A stretch of 64,000 bases of DNA. It comes from Chitinophaga sp. Ak27. Lineage in GTDB: Bacteria > Bacteroidota > Bacteroidia > Chitinophagales > Chitinophagaceae. Positions within the stretch are counted from its first letter, which is position 1, and each line of letters opens with the position of its first letter. Of the stretch, positions 41,424-49,371 are shown piece by piece. Made by a program: the position numbers and the translations under genes. The stretch spans positions 186,001-250,000 of the forward strand of contig NZ_JABAOB010000004.1 in assembly GCF_012726295.1 (NCBI RefSeq), given 5' to 3'. The notes under the pieces were generated by a model that worked only from the letters and a program-made list of their open reading frames with translations, was not told the origin of the DNA and searched no databases.

Positions 41424-42068
41424 ATGAATCAGCTCAACAGCAGATCCCTGATGGCCGTGGAAGTTTTCAACAAGCAGGCCAAAGTATACCAGGATAAATA
41501 CATGGATGTTTCCATGTACCATGATACGTTTGATCTGTTTTGCAATTACATTCCCAAAGACGATGCTGCCTTGCTGGATATTGCCTGTGGTCCGGGCAAT
41601 GTGACTGCATATTTGCTTCAGAAACGGCCAGGGTTCCGGATCCTGGGAATTGATTTGGCCCCTAATATGATTGAGCTGGCCAAAAAGAATAATCCGGGTG
41701 CTACTTTTGAGCTGAAGGATGCACGTGCTATCCGCACCATCAGCCAACAATTTGACGCTATCGTATGTGCGTTCGGGTTACCCTATCTCTCCAAAACAGA
41801 AAGTGAACAGTTAATCGCCGATGCCTATGGTCTGCTGGCGCCCGGAGGCGTACTGTATCTGAGCACCATGGAAGGAGAGGAGCACCTGTCGGGATATTAT
41901 TCCTCCTCATCCGGTGATGAAATTTATATTCATTACCATCAGGCCGCCCACCTCGTTGCGGTACTGAACCAAAACGACTTTGCCCTCCTGGCGGTACAGC
42001 GGATCCCGGCGGCTAATCAACATGGATGGCCTACAGATGACCTGATCTTAATAGCGAAAAAACGCTGA
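41424..42068 (+). CDS. SAM-dependent class I methyltransferase
   Basis: A 214-residue Rossmann-fold methyltransferase. Motif I is LLDIACGPGNVTAYLL (about residues 50-65), followed by ILGIDLAPNMIELAKK with the acidic ribose contact, then DAIVCAFGLPYLS (motif IV region) and LLAPGGVLYLST (post-motif). The length is that of small-molecule methyltransferases of the Methyltransf_25/11 type. As last gene of the isoprenoid/radical SAM cluster it may add the final methyl group. It converges on the DinB-like gene with 5 bp between stops. Confidence 0.92.
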   Translation: MNQLNSRSLMAVEVFNKQAKVYQDKYMDVSMYHDTFDLFCNYIPKDDAALLDIACGPGNVTAYLLQKRPGFRILGIDLAPNMIELAKKNNPGATFELKDARAIRTISQQFDAIVCAFGLPYLSKTESEQLIADAYGLLAPGGVLYLSTMEGEEHLSGYYSSSSGDEIYIHYHQAAHLVAVLNQNDFALLAVQRIPAANQHGWPTDDLILIAKKR

Positions 42069-42073
42069 TCTAC

Positions 42074-42562
42074 CTACCTGCTCGCGAATACAAGCTTAAA
42101 TTTTTCTATTTGCCGGCGGTGCCGCATTACATGCACAATGGCATGCTCCATGAGTTGTTCGATATCGTATACTTGTCCCCAGCGCGTAGCGATTTTTCTG
42201 GCGGGATCAAGCGCTTCCAGTTCACTGTCCTGGATCTGGCCAAAAACATTTACTGTAAAAGCAAAAGCATCTGTCAGGCTTTGTATATACGCTGTTGCGG
42301 TAGTGCGTAAGGTATCGGCAACGCCCGGTACACTGTCGCGGCTACCGCGTTGTATATATACGGCGTAGCTGTAGGCAGAACTGATTACATGTGCCAGTAC
42401 CGATTGAATGGACCGGCAGTTAGGATCGGTAGTGGCAGTATCGGCCACGGCGGCGAGGGTGTGATCGCTCACGTCGGCGATAACATCCTGCAACGCGCTG
42501 ATCACATTTTCATATTCGTCTAACAGGGCGCCCACGGCGCCGGTGCGGTATACTTTGTTCAT
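42074..42562 (-). CDS. DinB-like family protein
   Basis: From ATG 42562 the protein has 162 residues; starts at 42568 or 42619 are possible. It shows the DinB four-helix-bundle pattern: LLDEYENVISALQDVIADV, a QSVLAHVISSAYSYAVYIQR helix with a metal-type His, and DIEQLMEHAIVHVMRHRRQIE with the closing His triad residues. DinB-like proteins are metal-dependent thiol transferases or of unknown role. It is a single gene, with 144 bp separating it from the AHSA1-like gene. Confidence 0.8.
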   Translation of the reverse strand: MNKVYRTGAVGALLDEYENVISALQDVIADVSDHTLAAVADTATTDPNCRSIQSVLAHVISSAYSYAVYIQRGSRDSVPGVADTLRTTATAYIQSLTDAFAFTVNVFGQIQDSELEALDPARKIATRWGQVYDIEQLMEHAIVHVMRHRRQIEKFKLVFASR

Positions 42563-42706
42563 ATGCATGTTCCTTACTTCAGAGCCCGGAAGATAGGGAA
42601 ATGTCGCGTGGGAAAGCATTTTTTCAGCGGGAAACCAGTGATGGGAGATAAAACGGCAAGCTGGCGCCCGTAACCAACCTGCCGTTGCTGTGAGCGATGA
42701 CTGTGA

Positions 42707-43207
42707 TTATTTGAGCGTTGCCAGTACTTCGTCCAAGTTGCCCAATGCCATGGTGAATCCTTCTTTGAAGCCCATCTTGATAATGTTTTCCAGGTCTTCC
42801 AGTTGATTATAGGTAATATGACAGGTCACCAATGTTTTGTTGCCGGTAGACTGAAAGGATACTTCCCAGCGGGATTGAGGAAGACTGGCATTTACGTTGC
42901 CGTGTTCGTCAGAGAACCCGTCGAGTCCTATAAATTTCTGCTGGTTGACGATTTCCTGGTAATTGGCAAATGACCAGTGTACTTCGCCCTGCGGGCCCAC
43001 CATGGCATATAGCCATTGCCCGCCTTCGCGGAAGTCCATGGATTTTGTTTTAGCCTTCCAGGGTTTGGGCGCCCACCACTGATCCAGTAGTTCTTTTTTC
43101 GTATAGGCGTCCCAGACTAACGGTAAGGCGGCGTCGAATTCCCGCTTTACCGTAATGGCTTTCTTCTCTTTATTCACAGAGAAATCAAATGCTAAATTCG
43201 CGTTCAT
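42707..43207 (-). CDS. SRPBCC/AHSA1 family protein
   Basis: A 166-residue START-like protein of the Aha1 C-terminal type. It has the motifs ITVKREFDAALPLVWDAYTKKELLDQWWAPK (in parts, residues 19-49), YAMVGPQGEVHWSFANYQEI and TLVTCHITYNQLED. Such proteins hold hydrophobic ligands; a few modulate chaperones. Its start overlaps the stop of the ArsR gene by 4 bp, the standard ArsR-AHSA1 pairing in Bacteroidota, where the repressor controls the operon. Confidence 0.92.
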   Translation of the reverse strand: MNANLAFDFSVNKEKKAITVKREFDAALPLVWDAYTKKELLDQWWAPKPWKAKTKSMDFREGGQWLYAMVGPQGEVHWSFANYQEIVNQQKFIGLDGFSDEHGNVNASLPQSRWEVSFQSTGNKTLVTCHITYNQLEDLENIIKMGFKEGFTMALGNLDEVLATLK

Positions 43208-43524
43208 TTTTTTTGCGTTTTTATGGTTGACAATACAATATCAAGGGTATCAAATTTCTTCTCCCAGATAGCCTGGCATTTCTCCAGCCACTCCGCGATG
43301 GCCGCTAATTTCGTTCCGTCTAACCGGTAATATATCTCCCTGCCTGTTTGCGTTTGCTGTAACAACTGGCATGCCGTAAGGATGCGCAGGTGCCTGGATA
43401 CGGCCTGTCGCGATATCTCAAAATGCTCCGCGATAGCACCCGGCGTCATGGGCTTTGTTGCAATCAGCAAAAGGATGGCCCGACGGGTCGGATCTGCTAT
43501 TGCCTGAAATACATCCCTTCTCAT
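43204..43524 (-). CDS. ArsR family transcriptional repressor
   Basis: A 106-residue winged-helix repressor: MRRDVFQAIADPTRRAILL at the start, then MTPGAIAEHFEISRQAVSRHL (in parts) as the recognition helix and a REIYYRLDG wing. It lacks the ELCV(C) metal site of ArsR/SmtB metal sensors, so it belongs to the non-metal group that is usually co-transcribed with an AHSA1 gene, as here by a 4-bp overlap. Autorepression is likely. Confidence 0.93.
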   Translation of the reverse strand: MRRDVFQAIADPTRRAILLLIATKPMTPGAIAEHFEISRQAVSRHLRILTACQLLQQTQTGREIYYRLDGTKLAAIAEWLEKCQAIWEKKFDTLDIVLSTIKTQKK

Positions 43525-43705
43525 GTGACTAAGAATAAAAAGAGCAACCGTTCAGTTGCAAATATATGAAACTAATTGGTTGCGCAAAATTTTTTGATTT
43601 TTTTTAGCGGGCAGGGCGTTAAATGAAGAGCAGGCAAAACAACATGAGTGCTGCCTTGTTCAACGGTTTATAAGAAGGTTAAATTGGTTTGAAAGCCGTT
43701 TATCG

Positions 43706-44713
43706 TCACCAGGCAATGTATAAAGAAATATTGCCCGTCTCCACACTCGGCAGGCCCTTAATCATGGAAGAAACACTTTTCTGTGACAACGAGAAACCAA
43801 TCCGCCGGTAAACGGCTACCATGCCGTAGTCGATGCCCCCCAGCAGTTTATGCATGGCAAAGGTTGAATGGCCATCCGCCATAATGCGGTGAGCAGACTC
43901 GTGGTTCGAAAACATACCGCCTTCTATCAGCGCGTTAGTCAGCATCAGCCGGGCGCTGGGCTGTAATGTGAAGTACAATTGCCAGTGTTGGGCATCCCCG
44001 GCATTGGTGGAATACTGGGAGAGATAGCCATTGAAATAGGGCTGCATTTTACCAATCCTGATCAGCGAATAAGCCGACAGGGCATTGAGCATAGTGCCGG
44101 CACACAACTCCGTGCCGCCAATTACTTCTATGAAGCGCTTGTATCCCAGCAACTGCTTCTCCGCAGCAATATTTAAATTGAGCAGTACGTCGTTTTTTAG
44201 TTGGCTGCTCCAGCCCCGGGGTGCCTGGTATCCAAGCAGGCGGTGCACCATCGTTTGTGTTTCCTTGCCCAGCGCCCAGGGGCCCATGACGCCGGCTACC
44301 CAGGAAGTTTGAAGGTTGTACTTGCGTACGGGGTTAGCCGAATGCAGGCTGCGTACGATAAATAGTCCGGCCGAGTAGGCATAGTCGCCCGGAGGCGGTA
44401 CTTCCCGTTTAATGATCCTGGGAGTAAACATCGCCTGCATAAATCCCCAGCCATAGGTATTCACGCTCTCCTGGCCGGCCCGTGGCATCCAGCGGTCAGG
44501 TAAAGCCCGGGGCAGTTTCCGGCGCATATAAAACAGGTCGAAACGGGTACCATTCGTATACGCTTCGTCGGTACCATTGCCGGTAATATTAATGCCGTCG
44601 TTATCGTCGTACAGCCGGAATAAATAACTATTGTCTTTCAATTGTGCGCTGGCGTTATCCCATACTACCAACATACAGCTGTATAGTAAAAGGGACAGGA
44701 TCTTTTTGCTCAT
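43706..44713 (-). CDS. LpxR family lipid A deacylase
   Basis: From ATG 44713 the protein has 335 residues with a signal peptide (ILSLLLYSCMLVVWDNASAQ). The mature N-terminus FRLYDDNDGINITGNGTDEAYTNGTRFD (in parts, about residues 30-58) is the signature of LpxR outer-membrane beta-barrels, which remove the 3'-acyloxyacyl chain of lipid A. Conserved Asn/Asp of this first strand are present; the catalytic His region is about NHESAHRIMADGH near the C-terminal third. The longer start at 44737 adds eight residues before the signal. It is monocistronic and divergent from the DUF4139 gene. Confidence 0.85.
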   Translation of the reverse strand: MSKKILSLLLYSCMLVVWDNASAQLKDNSYLFRLYDDNDGINITGNGTDEAYTNGTRFDLFYMRRKLPRALPDRWMPRAGQESVNTYGWGFMQAMFTPRIIKREVPPPGDYAYSAGLFIVRSLHSANPVRKYNLQTSWVAGVMGPWALGKETQTMVHRLLGYQAPRGWSSQLKNDVLLNLNIAAEKQLLGYKRFIEVIGGTELCAGTMLNALSAYSLIRIGKMQPYFNGYLSQYSTNAGDAQHWQLYFTLQPSARLMLTNALIEGGMFSNHESAHRIMADGHSTFAMHKLLGGIDYGMVAVYRRIGFSLSQKSVSSMIKGLPSVETGNISLYIAW

Positions 44714-44891
44714 CTTGTGCTCTTCATGACTCCTCAAATATCGTACATCGGGGACAATAAATAAAGTGATGTTTGTCGCCCGAATGAATGTTGTTTCTTC
44801 TCGCTGTACATAAAAACTCCCAGGCTTGATTACATGGCAAAGGCCGTGGCCGTTGGATTTTACCTATATTCACCAAAATTTTTCTTATTAA

Positions 44892-46433
44892 ATGTACAAG
44901 ATAGCATTTACCGCAGCCAGTTTGTTAGTGCTGCATACTGCCATGGCCCAGCAGGGAGTTCCCCCAAAGAAAGTAACGGTGTTTAAAAATGGTACCGCAT
45001 TGATTGTTAACGAAGGTACCGTACCGGTAAACGGAAAACTGGCCACATTACCCGATCCTGGTGCTGTGTTGCTGGGAACCTACTGGATAGGCGCCCCCAA
45101 AGGCAATACGGTCAAAAGAGTAGATGTAAAAACAGATACCCTGAAAGTCCAGGGCGCCATTGGCACTATTTCCCAGATGCTGATGGCCAACACCGGCAAA
45201 AAGGTAACATTGTCTTACACTGCCGGCGAACGGGGCGACCGCTCCATCACCGGTACTATTTTGTCGGTAAGCCCTACGGCCAACCTGGTGCAGCTTAGAA
45301 AGGACGATAACAAAGTAACGGCCCTGCAAACATCGGCTATTTACCAGGTGGATATGGATAACAGCCCACTGGCTTTTGCAAAAGACAGCGTTGCCCGGAT
45401 GGTGGTGGTGGAACTGGAAAACAGCGCCAAAGAAACTGCATTGAAAGAACTCTATATGCAGGATGGTTTGAACTGGACTCCTTCCTACCTGTTGAAAATA
45501 GCAGATGATAAAACCGCCTACCTGGAAATGAAGGCTACGCTCACCAATCCAGGCAAGCGCATGACCGATGTGGAAACAGAATTGGTAGTGGGCTCGCCGG
45601 TATTGTATTTCGGCGCACAGCGCGACCCGATGAATTTCGATTTTGCGCAAATGGGGGTGGATGTTGCCACCGCTAAGTTTCATATGTCGCAGTTGAGCAA
45701 CAACGTCGTAATGACGGAAGCCCGCGGCGCAGTCGATGAAGCCGTAGCCCCGGACGATTTCTCCCAGGAAGGCGAAAAGCAAGGCGATTTCTATATTTAC
45801 AAATTAGGCAAAATATCGCTGCCTAAACAGGCAACCGCTACTTTTCCCATCTTCACCGGTACCATTGCCTGCAAAGAAAAATATAGCTGTACGATCCCAG
45901 ACAACGTAGGCACTTACCAGCCAGGTGGCGACGAAAGTGCGGAGAGTGGCGGATTTGCTGATGTATACCATGCGTATGAAATTAAAAATACGCTGAACAA
46001 ACCATTTACCACAGCGCCCATTATGCTCATGGACCAACAGGGTAACTTCCTTGCGCAAAATCAGCTGAAATACACGCCGGTAGGCGCCGATAATGCCATA
46101 CAAATATCCAAAGCCATCGATATCACTTTACAGAATAAAGAAGAAGAGACCGGCCGCGTGGATAATTTCAAAAAGGTAGGTAAGGCGGTATACGGAAAGG
46201 TGACGGTAACCGGCACCGTGACGATCAATAATTTCCAGCAGAAGGATGTGACCGTGAATGTAAAGAAATGCGTGAATGGCGCCGTAGACCCATTGAGCGA
46301 TGGTGGTAATGTAGTGAAACGCAAAACACAGCAAGGCGATAAAAATCCTTATTCTGAAATGAATTGGCAGCTGGCACTAAAAGCAGGAGAGAAGAAAGTA
46401 GTGCAGTATACCTACCAGGTACTGGTTAATTAA
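44892..46433 (+). CDS. DUF4139 domain-containing secreted protein
   Basis: A 513-residue protein with a signal peptide (IAFTAASLLVLHTAMAQ). An N-terminal DUF4140-like part (KKVTVFKNGTALIVNEGTV) precedes the DUF4139 core (KELYMQDGLNWTPSYLLKI, about 187-205; LEMKATLTNPGKRMTDVETELVVGSP in parts) and C-terminal beta domains (KVTVTGTVTINNFQQKDVTV; WQLALKAGEKKVVQYTYQVLV). DUF4139 proteins are periplasmic or surface proteins of unknown role, once annotated as mucoidy inhibitors. It is monocistronic and shares its 3' end with a possible antisense small gene. Confidence 0.88.
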   Translation: MYKIAFTAASLLVLHTAMAQQGVPPKKVTVFKNGTALIVNEGTVPVNGKLATLPDPGAVLLGTYWIGAPKGNTVKRVDVKTDTLKVQGAIGTISQMLMANTGKKVTLSYTAGERGDRSITGTILSVSPTANLVQLRKDDNKVTALQTSAIYQVDMDNSPLAFAKDSVARMVVVELENSAKETALKELYMQDGLNWTPSYLLKIADDKTAYLEMKATLTNPGKRMTDVETELVVGSPVLYFGAQRDPMNFDFAQMGVDVATAKFHMSQLSNNVVMTEARGAVDEAVAPDDFSQEGEKQGDFYIYKLGKISLPKQATATFPIFTGTIACKEKYSCTIPDNVGTYQPGGDESAESGGFADVYHAYEIKNTLNKPFTTAPIMLMDQQGNFLAQNQLKYTPVGADNAIQISKAIDITLQNKEEETGRVDNFKKVGKAVYGKVTVTGTVTINNFQQKDVTVNVKKCVNGAVDPLSDGGNVVKRKTQQGDKNPYSEMNWQLALKAGEKKVVQYTYQVLVN

Positions 46434-46601
46434 TTTTTTTAAAAAGTAGTTGCTTTCCTGGAATTTATCCTTATCTTTAGTGCAGATATCAGGCCCTCCC
46501 GGTATCTGCACTTCATACACCACCTCATCATACACCGCTGTATCTACACAGCTTCCAGCCTTTATCCGTTCCATAGTTTTTATGATAGTTTTATTGACCA
46601 T
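46377..46601 (-). CDS. Doubtful small hypothetical protein
   Basis: A 74-residue frame on the minus strand, overlapping the 3' end of the DUF4139 gene by 57 bp. Its middle (TAVYDEVVYEVQIPGG; KDKDKFQESNYFLKKL) has plausible protein composition, while the last 17 residues lie antisense to the neighbouring gene. A second start at codon 10 (MERIKAG) is possible. A 10-bp perfect inverted repeat lies inside it (46479-46512). I do not recognise a family, and chance is a fair explanation. Confidence 0.28.
   Translation of the reverse strand: MVNKTIIKTMERIKAGSCVDTAVYDEVVYEVQIPGGPDICTKDKDKFQESNYFLKKLINQYLVGILHYFLLSCF
46479..46512. repeat. Perfect 10-bp inverted repeat between DUF4139 and HAD-IIA genes
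   Basis: AGTGCAGATA (46479-46488) and TATCTGCACT (46503-46512) enclose a 14-nt C-rich loop. No T-run follows on either strand. It could be the 3'-end hairpin of the DUF4139 transcript. Confidence 0.5.
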
Positions 46602-46627
46602 TATACAATAATCAACATCTGAATGCT

Positions 46628-47446
46628 ATGAAAAAAAAGGGATTTCTTATCGACATGGACGGCGTTATCTACAAGGGCAGTGAACCCATTCCAGGTGCCG
46701 TAGAATTTATTAATGGTCTGAGAGATAAAGGCCTGCCTTTCCTGTTCCTGACAAACAACAGTCAAAAGACCAGCCGCGATGTTTGTTACAAACTGAATAA
46801 GATGGGGTTCCGGGTAACGGATGCCGACATCTTTACCTGCGCCATGGCTACTGCGCGCTACCTTGCCTCCAAGAAGGAAAATGGAACCGCCTATGTTATC
46901 GGTGAAGGAGGATTACTCACCGAATTATACAATGCGGGTTATTCTATTGTAGATGATCAGCCCGACTATGTAATTATCGGGGAAGGCAGAACGATCATGC
47001 TGGAGTCGGTAGATAAAGCGCTCAATATGATTATGAAAGGCGCCAAGCTGATTGCTACCAATCTCGATCCGAACTGTCCCATGGGCGATGGCAAATATCG
47101 CGCTGGATGCGGCGCCATGGTAGCTATGCTGGAAACGGCCAGCGGCATCAAAGCTTTCAGCGTGGGCAAGCCCAGCCCGGTAATGATGCGCATGGCCCGG
47201 AAAGCACTTCAACTCACGACCGACGAAACAGTGATGATAGGCGATACTATGGGCACCGATATATTAGGTGCAGGGTCCATGGGCTTTACAACGATTCTTA
47301 CGCTTTCGGGTGTGACCAAAGAAGAAGACCTCACGCATTTTGGTTATTCTCCAGATTTCATTATTAGGTCAATTAAAGACCTGTTGAACGAAGAATTGTT
47401 TGCCCGGGTAGTGGGTAACACCGTGTTGACAGACGTAATGTATTAA
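46628..47446 (+). CDS. HAD-IIA family phosphatase (NagD-like)
   Basis: A 272-residue HAD hydrolase with a C2 cap. Motif I is FLIDMDGVIYKG (Asp nucleophile and second Asp at about residues 9 and 11), motif II FLFLTNNSQKT, motif III lysine in SVGKPSPVMM (about 178-187), motif IV VMIGDTMGTDILGA (about 200-213). NagD-type enzymes dephosphorylate nucleotides and sugar phosphates, with broad specificity. No signal peptide. A GC-rich hairpin follows. Confidence 0.93.
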   Translation: MKKKGFLIDMDGVIYKGSEPIPGAVEFINGLRDKGLPFLFLTNNSQKTSRDVCYKLNKMGFRVTDADIFTCAMATARYLASKKENGTAYVIGEGGLLTELYNAGYSIVDDQPDYVIIGEGRTIMLESVDKALNMIMKGAKLIATNLDPNCPMGDGKYRAGCGAMVAMLETASGIKAFSVGKPSPVMMRMARKALQLTTDETVMIGDTMGTDILGAGSMGFTTILTLSGVTKEEDLTHFGYSPDFIIRSIKDLLNEELFARVVGNTVLTDVMY

Positions 47447-47465
47447 CAACGGAAACGACATGCTG

Positions 47466-47497
47466 CCGTCCCCGCGCCTGCGGGGGCGGATAGTCTT
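47466..47497 (+). terminator. Likely terminator of the HAD-IIA gene
   Basis: CCGTCCCCGC (47466-47475) pairs with GCGGGGGCGG (47480-47489) with one T-G pair around a 4-nt loop; a T-rich tail (atagtcttttcc) follows 5 bp later, so the U-run is displaced. Confidence 0.65.
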
Positions 47498-47574
47498 TTC
47501 CTTCTGTCCCAATTCTATTTTGCTTTTCCCATTATTTCACTATTTTCCCGACAACCAATTCATATCCATACGTT

Positions 47575-49275
47575 ATGATCAATGTTAATGGAAAAGCAAA
47601 GGAATTAAATACCTATGATGCTATTGTAGTAGGATCGGGTATTTCCGGCGGATGGGCAGCAAAAGAATTATGTGAGAAAGGACTGAAGGTATTGCTGCTG
47701 GAAAGAGGAAAGCAACTGGAGCACATTAAGGATTATACCACCGCCACCAAAGCGCCGTGGGAAATTACACACCGCGGCAAAATGCCGCTGGACAAAGAAA
47801 AGGACCATCCTTACCAGGTGCGCGACCGCCTGTATACTGAGTTTAATGCTGACTACTGGCTGAAAGACAGTGACAGCCCCTACAAAGAAGAAAAGCGTTT
47901 CGACTGGATGCGCCCTGATATTGTTGGCGGCCGCTCCATCATGTGGGGCCGTGGATCGCTGCGCCTCAGTGACCTCGATTTTGAAGCCAACGCCAAAGAA
48001 GGTATCGGTATTGACTGGCCCATACGTTATAAAGACCTGGCGCCCTGGTATGATCACGTGGAAGCCTTTGCAGGTATCAGTGGACAGAAAGAAGGCATCC
48101 CGCATTTACCGGATGGCGTATTTCAGCCACCAATGGAAATGAATTGCTTTGAAAAGCAGGTGAAGGGCAGGATAGAAGCTACGTTTCCCGGAAGGCATAT
48201 GACTATTTTCCGTACCGCCAATCTTACCCAACCTATCGGCGACCGGGGGAAATGCCAGTACCGCGATCGCTGTGCCCGCGGATGCCCGTTTGGCGCCTAT
48301 TTCAGCACACAATCGTCTACCTTGCCGGCTGCAATGAAAACGGGTAACCTTACCTTACATACCGATGCCATCGTAAACAGTATCATCTACGATGAGGCAA
48401 AAGGAAAAGCTACCGGTGTACGGGTAATTGATAAACATACCAAAGAGATGACGGAATATTATGCCCGTATTCTCTTCCTCAATGCGTCTACACTTGGTAG
48501 TACCTTCCTGCTGATGAACTCCGTATCCAGCCGTTTTCCCAACGGATTAGGCAACGACAGCGGCGTGCTGGGGCACTACCTGATGGATCATCATTTTCAT
48601 GCAGGCGCCAGCGGCACGTCCGATGATTTTGCCGATAAATATTATTTCGGGCAGCGTCCCGCCGGGTTTTATATTCCCCGCTTCGCGAATGTAGGCGCCG
48701 ATAAACGCGCTTACCTGCGCGGTTTCGGTTACACTGGCTATAGCAGTCGCAGTGGATGGGCGAGGGGGATCGCAGAACTGGGCATCGGCAATAGTTTCAA
48801 AGATTATTTATCGGAACCCGGCCCCTGGCAAATGGGGCTAATGGGCTTTGGTGAATGCCTGCCCTACAAAGAAAACCAGGTAACCCTCGATCACAGCATT
48901 AAAGATGCCTGGGGGCAGCCAGTGCTGAAATTCAACTGCGAATTCAAAGACAATGAACGGCAGATGCGCAAAGACATGGACCAGGAAGCGGTAGCCATGC
49001 TGGAAGCAGCAGGACTGAAAAATGTGCAGCCATTCAACCGCAGTTCTTATCCCGGGATGGCCATCCACGAAATGGGCACGGCGCGCATGGGAAAAGATCC
49101 CCGCACGTCCGTGCTAAATGAATGGAACCAGGTACATGCCGTGAAGAACGTGTTTGTAACAGATGGCGCCTGTATGACTTCTTCTGCCTGCCAGAATCCT
49201 TCCCTGACCTATATGGCTATCACGGCAAGAGCAGCCGACTATGCTGTGAAAGCCATGAAGCGACAGGACCTGTAA
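47575..49275 (+). CDS. GMC family FAD-dependent oxidoreductase
   Basis: A 566-residue flavoenzyme. N-terminal FAD motif: AIVVGSGISGGWAAKELCEKG (in parts, residues 16-36) with LLLERG as the acidic ribose contact. A second FAD contact VGGRSIMWGRGSLR lies about 117-130. The C-terminal GMC_oxred_C domain has IHEMGTARMG with the catalytic His and SACQNPSLTYMA, where Asn replaces the second catalytic His, a common variant. No Tat or Sec signal is obvious. The inserted CQYRDRCARGCPFGAYF cysteine segment (about 223-239) is shared with Bacteroidota gluconate/sorbosone-type dehydrogenases. Substrate is probably a sugar or polyol; a gluconate-2-dehydrogenase gamma subunit gene is not adjacent. Confidence 0.92.
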   Translation: MINVNGKAKELNTYDAIVVGSGISGGWAAKELCEKGLKVLLLERGKQLEHIKDYTTATKAPWEITHRGKMPLDKEKDHPYQVRDRLYTEFNADYWLKDSDSPYKEEKRFDWMRPDIVGGRSIMWGRGSLRLSDLDFEANAKEGIGIDWPIRYKDLAPWYDHVEAFAGISGQKEGIPHLPDGVFQPPMEMNCFEKQVKGRIEATFPGRHMTIFRTANLTQPIGDRGKCQYRDRCARGCPFGAYFSTQSSTLPAAMKTGNLTLHTDAIVNSIIYDEAKGKATGVRVIDKHTKEMTEYYARILFLNASTLGSTFLLMNSVSSRFPNGLGNDSGVLGHYLMDHHFHAGASGTSDDFADKYYFGQRPAGFYIPRFANVGADKRAYLRGFGYTGYSSRSGWARGIAELGIGNSFKDYLSEPGPWQMGLMGFGECLPYKENQVTLDHSIKDAWGQPVLKFNCEFKDNERQMRKDMDQEAVAMLEAAGLKNVQPFNRSSYPGMAIHEMGTARMGKDPRTSVLNEWNQVHAVKNVFVTDGACMTSSACQNPSLTYMAITARAADYAVKAMKRQDL

Positions 49276-49371
49276 CGCTTTTTTGATGGATTAACAGGAT
49301 TTGTATACATTGCCCCAGCACAGAACGACGCGCAATTATTTGCTGCTAAGCTGTGTCTAACAATAAACAGC

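Noticed and set aside
45048..45782. 244-codon minus-strand frame
   Set aside because: Antisense to the DUF4139 gene; composition typical of a reverse-strand shadow.
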